Origin: Candidatus Poribacteria bacterium
GTDB lineage: Bacteria; Poribacteria; WGA-4E; WGA-3G
NCBI GenBank assembly: GCA_003635195.1
Contig: PYIY01000157.1
Span: 1 to 43,240 of the forward strand
DNA: 43,240 nucleotides
Direction of reading: 5' to 3'
Below, piece by piece: positions 24,858-31,961 of the stretch (the stretch's first letter is position 1; every line of letters starts with the position of its first letter). Position numbers and translations under genes: made by a program. The notes below the pieces were generated by a model. The model made no database searches, was not told where the DNA came from, and worked only from the letters and a program-made list of their open reading frames with translations.

Positions 24858-25112
24858 TTAATCGCACGCGGAATGCCACTTTGTACAAGTACCGTCAGAT
24901 TTCTCTGCACACCAGGATACGCAGACCCCTTCCGATCCACAATCGCTATCTCTATAGCACTCAAACTGGGCTTCGGCAGAGAGTGTGTGCACCCCTTGTG
25001 ATAATAGCAAGGCTCCACTGGCGATACCTAAAGCTAACGAACCTCTAACGGTAGCTTGTCCGACTTCAGATGTAAGGAACCGCTGAACTTCGTTGCGAAA
25101 CTCTTGGATCAT
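24858..25112 (-). CDS. Small precursor-like peptide 2, Flp-pilin-like leader with six-Cys tail
   Basis: An 84-residue peptide; the start at 25112 is set by AAAGGAGG 8 nt upstream. Residues 9-39 match the leader of peptide 1: VQRFLTSEVGQATVRG, then SLALGIASGALLLSQ, giving the shared F-(V/L)-x-S-E-x-G...A-x-G-x-A...SQ pattern. SAEAQ at 45-49 also resembles a signal-peptidase site. The tail from residue 49 has six Cys with spacing C-x5-C-x5-C-x3-C-x7-C-x6-C, polar residues, and no similarity to the tail of peptide 1. It is the last gene of cassette 2, after an A24 peptidase. I read it as an exported disulfide-rich peptide behind a conserved leader; activity unknown. Confidence 0.75.
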   Translation of the reverse strand: MIQEFRNEVQRFLTSEVGQATVRGSLALGIASGALLLSQGVHTLSAEAQFECYRDSDCGSEGVCVSWCAEKSDGTCTKWHSACD

Positions 25113-25130
25113 TTGGACTTCCTCCTTTGT

Positions 25131-25178
25131 GCTGGATTGCTTATCCAGCGAAGTTAATTTCCCAATCTCTGTTGGGAA
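25131..25178 (-). promoter_or_regulatory. Two hairpins in the peptide 2 5' region
   Basis: GCTGGAT/ATCCAGC (25131-25149, 5-base loop) ends a few bases before the AAAGGAGG ribosome-binding site. TTCCCAA/TTGGGAA (25159-25178) lies just upstream. They may protect the peptide mRNA or control its translation. The rest of the 328 bp gap up to the A24 gene shows no gene and no copy of the ECF-type motif. Confidence 0.45.
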
Positions 25179-25440
25179 TTCTGTTTCCAGCACCCATGTG
25201 CGTCTGAATCCATTACTCAAACCTTTTTCACACAGATGAGAGTCTTGTTCTCCCGCTGGAAACTTTTGAAAACCGAATTAACCTCAGCAGACTTTCAATA
25301 TTGAAAAAATCGCTGGTTAAGTGTTTTTAAGGTGTTCATGTCTGTCAATGTTTGTCAAATTCCTATAATTATTGGCACGTCTGTCCCTGTCTGCATATTT
25401 TCAGGCTTTACTATAATTCCGACGCCTTTCAAGTGTAAAG

Positions 25441-26577
25441 TTAGAAAAACTGCATCAGTTTCAGATAAAAGGGACCTTGGCAAAGGATCGTTAGAAGGAC
25501 ACCGACGGTAATAATCGGGGCGAATCGAATCGCGGGTTGAATTTTTATCTGATTGCCAAATTCGGCAAACGCACCCGCGACCGCAAGGTTTTGCAATCGA
25601 TCGACTTCTTCGGCAGTCAGTCCGGCTGGATCGGGAGCAATAACGATGTTCTCACCTCGACCCCTTGAAAATTCACCCCGTCGTTTTTCGTAGTAGGTGC
25701 TGCCATCAGGCTGTTCTACCCGAACGATTTGTTCAGCAGGAACCATGCCGGGCTGAAGACGACTTACCTCAACGGTACTATCCAACATCACACTCGCCAC
25801 ACTCAGAATTAACTGCTTAGCGACAAAGAAAACCAGAAAATATAATGCTAAGAAGAAGGCGAAACTGGCGAGAAACGCCGATAGAGATGGAGCCGCTTGA
25901 ATCCCAAGACAGAAACATGCCAAACCGATGATAGCGTAATAAGCCGGCGTTTTTGGCAGCAGCGACAGCAATTTCTGGACCATCGTGAACGCCACCAAGA
26001 CGAAAACGAGGTCCAGAAACGTGTCGGATTCCCACCCAATGTGCCGCAACAGGGATATCAGCGCAGCACCGACACCGATAAAAAGGATCAAACTGAAAAG
26101 GCTTTCGATCACTTTTGCCTTTTGGAAGTTTGACCTGACGAAGTGGCGAAGCAGTTCAAGTTTATTTGGCATGGATACAAACTTGAAAAGCAGATAACCT
26201 AACACGGCTGCGGAATAAGGGACAATGATGTTCAGTGCGAGCACTAAGGGTGCGAACCCTAAAGTGCCGCTGAGGCTTCTAAAAAGCGATACCGGGAAAA
26301 TTAAACAGAGTCCCCAAAAGAGTTTGGCATCGCCCGGCGAGAAAATACCGAACCAATAGAGGGCAAAGGCGATAAGCCCGCTCCCAAAGAAAAGTCCGAG
26401 GAGATAGAAGGGCGTTGTTGCGCCAAGATACCATGCCATGAGTTGGCTCAGTGTCCCTACATAAAGGAGTCCGAGGGAGCAGAAATTGCGAATCCGCTGT
26501 GTCTTTAGGTCGGTATAACTGGCGTATCCACAGAAACCGAGTGCCAAAAAAATCAGGAAGTATTCGTAGTGTGACAT
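25441..26577 (-). CDS. A24-family prepilin-type peptidase with extra C-terminal domain (cassette 2)
   Basis: 378 residues, paralogous to the protein at 13436-14614. The catalytic aspartates are Asp23 in YTDLKTQRIRNF and Asp83 in SPGDAKLFWGLCL. About seven membrane segments follow. The soluble C-terminal extension is conserved: RLQPGMVPAEQIVRVEQPDG here against LKPSMIPAERIVRIQEQQG in the paralogue, then LTAEEVDRLQNLAVAGAF. A last hydrophobic segment ends the protein. It follows the degenerate GT fusion by 51 bp and precedes peptide 2. As in cassette 1 there are no pilus genes, which supports leader removal from the small peptide as its task. Confidence 0.8.
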   Translation of the reverse strand: MSHYEYFLIFLALGFCGYASYTDLKTQRIRNFCSLGLLYVGTLSQLMAWYLGATTPFYLLGLFFGSGLIAFALYWFGIFSPGDAKLFWGLCLIFPVSLFRSLSGTLGFAPLVLALNIIVPYSAAVLGYLLFKFVSMPNKLELLRHFVRSNFQKAKVIESLFSLILFIGVGAALISLLRHIGWESDTFLDLVFVLVAFTMVQKLLSLLPKTPAYYAIIGLACFCLGIQAAPSLSAFLASFAFFLALYFLVFFVAKQLILSVASVMLDSTVEVSRLQPGMVPAEQIVRVEQPDGSTYYEKRRGEFSRGRGENIVIAPDPAGLTAEEVDRLQNLAVAGAFAEFGNQIKIQPAIRFAPIITVGVLLTILCQGPFYLKLMQFF

Positions 26578-26628
26578 CGTGTCAAAAGAACCTTTCGTTA
26601 GAGTCGGATGTTTAGCACGTAAGAAGGA

Positions 26629-28395
26629 CTAAGCGGCATCTGCTCGGATCACCCTGTTCCTGGAGATGCCCTTGGCTGCAGAATCCTCATCTATGTAGTA
26701 AGGCTCCGCGGCAGAACTCCAAAACCTATCACTCGTCGGTAGCTGCGTTGATGTTGCAAAAGATGTTTTCGCCTTGAAATGCATGAAAACTGATTCAACT
26801 TCAGCGGTCTTGTGCTGGGTCAGCAGTGTCTCTCCCAAGGCTTTTTCAAGATGTTCGTATCTGTTGATTCCCAATCTATATGCATCGGATGTCGTTTCAA
26901 ACGTGTTCGGATCATATCGACGACAGAAAATCGGTGGGAATAAGTTTACTCCCGTTTGATGGGTTCCTGTCTCTAAGGACTGGCTTTTCTCAAAGAGTCG
27001 GAGAATCTCTCTGGCGGTCTTCTGCCACGTATACTTCTGTGGGAACCTTCTTGCGACACTTTCAGAAGCAGCACGCATGTCAGAGGGGACTAACCCTGCA
27101 TTTATGGTTGCTGAAAGTTCATGCATCGGCACATGGAAATTCCCAAAGTTATCCCATTGGCATTCAACACTCACGCCAGCACCCGAAAATTCTGGTGGCA
27201 TACCGTATTTTGTCATAGCGACACATGGAGTACCGTAAGCCATTGCTTCTAAAACCACCGAGAAGGGTGTCCCTGGCATCGCAGGAAAACAGACCAGGTC
27301 GAGTGCTTGAAGGAAAACGGGTAGAATCAAGGACATCTCCTGACTATCTGCGCCGAAAATCACCACATTGTCAGGCGGGTTCTTATAGTGTTGTGCTAAC
27401 ACGGAATCGTAAACAAAAATGGCAAGGTGTCGGTTGGCTTGGGCGAACTCCGTAATCCACTGGGCACCCTGATTCGGTTCAAAGCCAGAAATGAGTCCAA
27501 CGACGGGATGTTGGGTAAACATTGGTTTCTTAAAGAGAGTGGCGGTATGCTGTTTTGCTAACGCCTTACTTATCGGTTCAACAACGTTGATACCCTCTGG
27601 GATTACACAGATGTGTCTCTCGGGGATGCCGAATTCGCTGAGCCATTCTTTCATCCACGACGCCTTGACGACTAACGTATCGCTTTCTTTTCGGGCCGCG
27701 TGGAGATGCATCAGCGTTTCAAGCATAGAACTTTGGAGTTTCTGGGTATTTTCTATACAGTGAACAATGGGAACATCGGGGATCTGATAGTATAACAGAT
27801 TATCTGTCAAAGACTGTGACAGGAGCAAAATACCGTCGTATCCCTCTCTTGCATACCAAGCAGACGTGAATGTATCCCTCTCTCCACCCTCTATGTGACG
27901 AATGCGAATCTCCCCGAGGGCTTCAAGGTTTTTGGAGTCTCCAGTGCCGCTTTCGGCATCCGTAAAACCGAGGGTTTCTAACGCTGTGGATTCAGCGAGA
28001 GCCGTCAAAAGGTGGAACCGATTTAGATGGGTGATGTAGTCAAGAGACGACTTCTCTTCGGTAAACTCAAAGGGAACCAATACCTTGCGTTTGCGATCGA
28101 TGGGTTGTAAAGCCTTAGAGCTCTTGGCTGAAGTGGGTATCTGGGTTAAAAGTTGTCCGTGCTTGCCGAGCCGTTCCAATCGTGTGATACCATCAAAGAT
28201 AACGTTTACTTTATATTTTTCTTTCAAGGCTTCAACGATTTGATACTGGGTCTGCGTTCCATATCGCTCCAGAATGTCCCATTCGACCTCGTTGACTTCA
28301 AGGATATCGTTGGTTTCCAAGTCGGCAACGTATTTGCGATCGTTTTGTTTAAACTTATGGTGTCGGTTGAGTCGGTAATTGGTATTAAATGTCAC
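26629..28395 (-). CDS. PqqD-like domain fused to GT4 glycosyltransferase, degenerate active-site type (cassette 2)
   Basis: 588 residues, GTG start with AGAAGGAT upstream. The PqqD-like domain spans about 1-88 (RKYVADLETNDILEVNEVEW, IVEALKEKYKVNVIFDGITR). The GT-B part shows ICVIPEGINVVEP, VVGLISGFEPNQGAQWI and GTPFSVVLEAMAYGTPCVAM. As in the 9310-11016 paralogue, the first Glu of EX7E is Gly (375) while the second (383) is kept. The common C-terminal tail is present in diverged form (LEKALGETLLTQHKTAEVES). It starts 16 bp after the intact partner at 28412-30157, the same intact-then-degenerate order as in cassette 1. A heteromeric enzyme with one catalytic and one scaffolding subunit is the favoured reading. 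Confidence 0.75.
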   Translation of the reverse strand: MTFNTNYRLNRHHKFKQNDRKYVADLETNDILEVNEVEWDILERYGTQTQYQIVEALKEKYKVNVIFDGITRLERLGKHGQLLTQIPTSAKSSKALQPIDRKRKVLVPFEFTEEKSSLDYITHLNRFHLLTALAESTALETLGFTDAESGTGDSKNLEALGEIRIRHIEGGERDTFTSAWYAREGYDGILLLSQSLTDNLLYYQIPDVPIVHCIENTQKLQSSMLETLMHLHAARKESDTLVVKASWMKEWLSEFGIPERHICVIPEGINVVEPISKALAKQHTATLFKKPMFTQHPVVGLISGFEPNQGAQWITEFAQANRHLAIFVYDSVLAQHYKNPPDNVVIFGADSQEMSLILPVFLQALDLVCFPAMPGTPFSVVLEAMAYGTPCVAMTKYGMPPEFSGAGVSVECQWDNFGNFHVPMHELSATINAGLVPSDMRAASESVARRFPQKYTWQKTAREILRLFEKSQSLETGTHQTGVNLFPPIFCRRYDPNTFETTSDAYRLGINRYEHLEKALGETLLTQHKTAEVESVFMHFKAKTSFATSTQLPTSDRFWSSAAEPYYIDEDSAAKGISRNRVIRADAA

Positions 28396-28411
28396 GGTTT
28401 GTATCCTTCTC

Positions 28412-30157
28412 TCAGGCGGTTGCTTGGATTAAGCCACAGACCCTTTTGAGGGTCGCCTTTGCTTCTGCCTCATCCTCGACGACCGCCGCGAGAACCGCCT
28501 CTGCTTCCCGGACAGTGTGATTTTTCAAAATGCTCAACACAAGCCCGTCTTCAACACGGAGCGGGTAGGCGGCATCTCTTATTAGACAAGGCTCATAATG
28601 CTCATTCATGCCCAATACAATGGATTTATACTTCGGTTCCTGTCTACCTTGATTCGCCGGTCCTATGCCTCCTAAATTGTGAACTGCCTCTGGAGGTGTA
28701 GGGGCGAACAGGTTGAGGAGTCTATTGGGACTGACGAGTCGTCTTTTTTCTTGGAGTTCTTCAAACAACTTGACAATACGGCATGCCGTTTTATCCCACG
28801 TGAAGGACAGGGCGCGTTCTCTGGCTTTTTGGGAAAGTGATTGCCGCATCTGATCGTCGTTCAATAGCATGTTAATCTTCTTGGAAAAATCTATCGGTGA
28901 TGGGTAACTGACAAAGGTTGCTATATCGTGTTGAAAATTCTCGGCATCAGCAACCAAGCCTGCCTCGCCGACAACCGATGGCACCCCATCAAAATTGGGG
29001 ACGACAGGTGGCACACCGCACGCCATTGCTTCAAGCACAGTCAATCCAAATGTCTCCTCCCCTGACATTGAAAGAAAGCAATACACATCGAAGGCATTGT
29101 AAACCATCGGCAAGGCTTTGCGAGGATGGAAACCGGCGTAGATGAGGTTATCGGGGAGATCCTGTGAAGCATACCGACCGAGGCTCGGTCCTGCGATCAA
29201 AAATAGGAGGTGGGGATTCAATTCAGCGAGTTTCAAGTAGACCGATGCCCCTTTTTCAGATTCGACACGAGAAAGATAGCCGACCGTTGGGGTCGTCAGA
29301 ATGCGATCGTCTCCGACGTGGCGTGCGAGTTCTTGCTTGGCTTTCTCCTTGTTCATTGGACGGAACAACGTTGAATCTACGCCGTTGGGTAGCGTATTGA
29401 AGAAACTCGCATCCCACACGTAATCTGCATAGAACTCACGGACATAATCGGATGGGGCAGTGAAACCATCAAAATCTCGCATTGCGGCATAGTGTCGTAA
29501 GATGGAATTGATTGCTTCACCGCCATGCCCGCGTGGTGCGTGGCACTGAACAAGAATCGGTGGGAGTTCAGTATGCTGGTAAAGTGGAAGGAGCCACGTC
29601 TCATAGTCGAGATGTAAAGTCAAAATGCCGAAATAGGTCTCGTTGATGTTTCGACTGAGCCGTCCAAAGTCAGTCACACTGATGTCAACTTCATACATAT
29701 TATCGGCTAATTTTCGATTTCGGTGGCCCGTAAAGTGGAGATCCACGTATTTCGCGAGATATTTGAACATATAGGAGAAGGCCATATTGGTGCCGGCAGA
29801 TAACGTTTCAATATCAAAGAACGAATCTGTGGCGATGCCTGGTATCGCAACGAGTAATTTCCGTCGTTCACTTGCTATCGCAGCAGTTTCCTTGAGGTTT
29901 TCACCGCGATTGAATAACAAGCCTGTCTCCTCTAATTCCGCAAATTTCTCAAAGGCTTGGAGAATGTCGGCTTCTACGTAAGAAGTTTTCAGTGCTTCAA
30001 CAATTTCGCTGTTCGTGTGTGTTTCTGCGAGTCTTAAGATGTCGACCATCAGAGAAGAGAGTTCGACGGCAGTTGCTTTATCGAGGTCTGCGGCATAAAA
30101 TGCAGCATCTTCTTCGAACAGGTAAAGAGGGTGTAAAATTTTTGGGAAATTGAACAA
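28412..30157 (-). CDS. PqqD-like domain fused to GT4 glycosyltransferase, intact EX7E type (cassette 2)
   Basis: 581 residues with a TTG start; a stop codon lies six bases upstream, and the N-terminus aligns with the other three fusions, so this start is firm. Residues about 1-85 are PqqD-like (AFYAADLDKATAVELSSLMV, IVEALKTSYVEADILQAFEK). The GT4 part has LPNGVDSTLFRPMNKEKAKQ, VGYLSRVESEKGASVYLKLA and EETFGLTVLEAMACGVPPVV; Glu368 and Glu376 form EX7E. The C-terminal tail VEDGLVLSILKNHTVREAEA matches its paralogues. It is closest to the 11059-12768 protein, showing that the cassettes are duplicated or inherited as a set. It is first in its operon, 146 bp behind an ECF-type promoter motif. Confidence 0.8.
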   Translation of the reverse strand: MFNFPKILHPLYLFEEDAAFYAADLDKATAVELSSLMVDILRLAETHTNSEIVEALKTSYVEADILQAFEKFAELEETGLLFNRGENLKETAAIASERRKLLVAIPGIATDSFFDIETLSAGTNMAFSYMFKYLAKYVDLHFTGHRNRKLADNMYEVDISVTDFGRLSRNINETYFGILTLHLDYETWLLPLYQHTELPPILVQCHAPRGHGGEAINSILRHYAAMRDFDGFTAPSDYVREFYADYVWDASFFNTLPNGVDSTLFRPMNKEKAKQELARHVGDDRILTTPTVGYLSRVESEKGASVYLKLAELNPHLLFLIAGPSLGRYASQDLPDNLIYAGFHPRKALPMVYNAFDVYCFLSMSGEETFGLTVLEAMACGVPPVVPNFDGVPSVVGEAGLVADAENFQHDIATFVSYPSPIDFSKKINMLLNDDQMRQSLSQKARERALSFTWDKTACRIVKLFEELQEKRRLVSPNRLLNLFAPTPPEAVHNLGGIGPANQGRQEPKYKSIVLGMNEHYEPCLIRDAAYPLRVEDGLVLSILKNHTVREAEAVLAAVVEDEAEAKATLKRVCGLIQATA

Positions 30158-30302
30158 TTTTTACGTCTTACCTTTCCGTTGTTTGTTAAACAACGTTTCC
30201 GATATTCAAAACATAATATGCTTGTGGTAGAGAGGCACAATTTCAGGAAAATATGTCCTATGTCATACACCAAAAACATACGGATTTGTTCAGGTTTCAA
30301 AA

Positions 30303-30339
30303 TTAAGGACACGATTTTACCATGTAAGGGGTGCATAAT
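30303..30339 (-). promoter_or_regulatory. ECF-type promoter motif for cassette 2
   Basis: On the minus strand: ATTATGCACC, 17 nt, GTGTCCTTAA, upstream of the four-gene run 30157 to 24858. A lone -10-like box without a matching -35 lies at 30401-30410. Confidence 0.7.
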
Positions 30340-30440
30340 TTTGAAAAAATATGCAATCCTAACACATTTTTTCCAGTTTAAAACGGCGTACATTTCAATA
30401 TCAAGGACACGATTAAATGAACGCTTATTTCAGAACACAG

Positions 30441-30475
30441 AATGCACCCCTTCTCTCCAAAAATTGTGTCCTTAA
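30441..30475 (+). promoter_or_regulatory. ECF-type promoter motif upstream of the small gene at 30542
   Basis: On the plus strand: AATGCACC, 17 nt (30449-30465), GTGTCCTTAA, 66 bp before the start codon. It is divergent to the cassette 2 promoter, the same arrangement as at 19775-19975. No gene lies between the two promoters. Confidence 0.7.
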
Positions 30476-30541
30476 TATAAAAGATGTAGGACTCAGGTAT
30501 CTCTATTGATCGAACCTATGCCTTATAAAAAGGAGGTAAAA

Positions 30542-30754
30542 ATGACTATCAACACACTGGTCAAAACAGTCGAAAATCTCAGTAGACAGATTCACGTTGA
30601 GATAATAGATGGCGTAATTAGAGTACGGGGTAATGGGTACGCAGTGCGAGGTGAATTGAAGTTATTAGGTTTCCGATGGAATCGAAAAGCGCGGGAATGG
30701 TATTGTTTGATACCGGAGACTGATTTAGACAGGAAGGACGGAACTACTGGATAA
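30542..30754 (+). CDS. Small protein with an LGFRWNRKAREWY motif
   Basis: 70 residues; the ATG is chosen for the AAGGAGGT ribosome-binding site 5 nt upstream. After an N-terminal helix it reads IDGVIRVRGNGYAVRGELKL then LGFRWNRKAREWYCLIP. This resembles a short module seen in plasmid, phage and planctomycete proteins (strand, helix, LGFRW-x6-WY) whose function I do not know. It has one Cys and no signal peptide. The gene has its own ECF-type promoter motif, divergent from cassette 2, which ties it to the same regulon; it might be a small regulator or adaptor. Confidence 0.65.
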   Translation: MTINTLVKTVENLSRQIHVEIIDGVIRVRGNGYAVRGELKLLGFRWNRKAREWYCLIPETDLDRKDGTTG

Positions 30755-30798
30755 AGGTCTACCTGTTTATAGGATTTACCATAGATGGTTGGTCAAGT

Positions 30799-30935
30799 AC
30801 CCCCGACTTATGAAGTTTCAGAAAATATTTCGGTAATCCTCTGTTTCTCCAGACCCGGTAGGTGCGGTTTGCAACCGCACCGAGCATCTCTACGAAATTA
30901 CCGAATTAAATTTTTAATCTTCATCAGTCGGGGGT
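30799..30935. repeat. 137 bp palindromic element with central hairpin
   Basis: The left arm (30799-30837, starting ACCCCCGACTTATGAAG) and the right arm (30897-30935, ending CTTCATCAGTCGGGGGT) are imperfect complements over about 39 bases. In the middle is a perfect hairpin, GGTGCGGTT-TGC-AACCGCACC (30861-30881). It has no coding capacity and looks like a MITE. It fills most of the 300 bp gap between the small gene and the methyltransferase; the rest is featureless. Confidence 0.65.
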
Positions 30936-31057
30936 TTCCAATCCGTAAACTTTGATGACAGGCTTTTTTGTTTAATAGGAGGGTGTAGTGTGCCCGCAGA
31001 AAACCAGTTAATGCTGTGGGTTATCTTATATTTTTAAAGGCAAGGTTCTCATGGAAA

Positions 31058-31681
31058 TTAAGGTTTTCCAAATATAAACAGATTATTGCATCCGAACTCC
31101 CAACGTTCTTTTTTGATGAGTTTCCAATGCTTGAAAATGTCTGGAAGACATTCTGGATTGAATCCATAGTGCTCATGTATGGAGATTCCCTCAATTATTC
31201 TGAGACGCTTCATCATTTCCAAAAGTCTGTCGACGCGGGGGTGTGGCACCGTGATAACAACGCGCCCGCCGGGTTTTAAGTATTTCCAGCAGGCTTCTGC
31301 AACCTCAGGTAGCACATCCTTTGGGATATGCTCAACGACAGCCAACATGGTAATGATATCAAAGGTTCCACTTTCAACGAAATCATGTGGAAAATACCCT
31401 GGAATGAGGCGACAAACCCCGAATTCAACGGATTGCATTAGATTCGAGTCAATGCCAACAGCGGATTGGATATGCCCGTTGAGATAGCGAAAAAAATTTC
31501 CATCTCCGGCACCAACATCTAACAGCGTTGCCCCTTTAGGAATATAAAGTTTCGCCTTAGCAAATCGCAGGTATTCAAGGATGGAATCCACAGGTTTTTT
31601 CAAAAACTTATCACTATGTGGCCTCTTGGTGTCTGATATAAACGCCTGTTTTTTAATGGACCTAATTAAGGTGTTTTTCAT
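31058..31681 (-). CDS. Class I SAM-dependent methyltransferase
   Basis: 207 residues. Motif I is LLDVGAGDGNFFRYL (SAM-binding, about residues 53-67), followed by the acidic VGIDSN at the end of strand 2. FDIITMLAVVEHIPKDVLPE is the usual post-I region of Methyltransf_11/23 proteins, and LKPGGRVVITVPHPRVDRLL is motif III. The small size and lack of extra domains give no hint of the substrate. It lies between cassette 2 and the long propeller gene, transcribed toward cassette 2 but separated from it by the palindromic element and the plus-strand small gene. A link to the peptide system is possible but unsupported. Confidence 0.85.
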   Translation of the reverse strand: MKNTLIRSIKKQAFISDTKRPHSDKFLKKPVDSILEYLRFAKAKLYIPKGATLLDVGAGDGNFFRYLNGHIQSAVGIDSNLMQSVEFGVCRLIPGYFPHDFVESGTFDIITMLAVVEHIPKDVLPEVAEACWKYLKPGGRVVITVPHPRVDRLLEMMKRLRIIEGISIHEHYGFNPECLPDIFKHWKLIKKERWEFGCNNLFIFGKP

Positions 31682-31961
31682 ACTTTTTCGTGTAGGGTCT
31701 CCTTATTTGTGTTGTGTTTGTGTACCCTTCACAGATGCTGTTGCGGAATTCCACACATGAGTGAAGATGCAAACTTCCGTGTGCCGCGATGTATCAGGCT
31801 ATGGGGTTTGAGATTCGGCTACTTGAGCATATCAGGTTTACCGAGAGGCGGTCAGACCCGTTGTGGTAATAGAAGTTTGTTGCCTTTTTAAACGAAAGCG
31901 GATCCCCCGTCATTTGGGTGAACTTAGGGGATTAATATCCCCCATGATAACAATACACACT

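Noticed and set aside
24637..24888. 83-codon minus-strand frame as a third Cys-containing peptide
   Set aside because: It overlaps the sigma promoter motif and the end of peptide 2, has no ribosome-binding site and lacks the shared leader.
30401..30410. Eighth -10-like box (GTGTCCTTGA on the minus strand)
   Set aside because: The position 17 nt upstream reads CTGAAA, not TGCACC, so it fails the two-box test. A similar lone box at 24594-24599 fails the same way.
13384..30475. Reading the promoter motif as transposon terminal repeats
   Set aside because: Three of the seven copies are single, most spacers vary while the two boxes and the 17 nt distance do not, and orientation always matches the downstream gene. 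For the two divergent pairs a mobile origin cannot be fully excluded.
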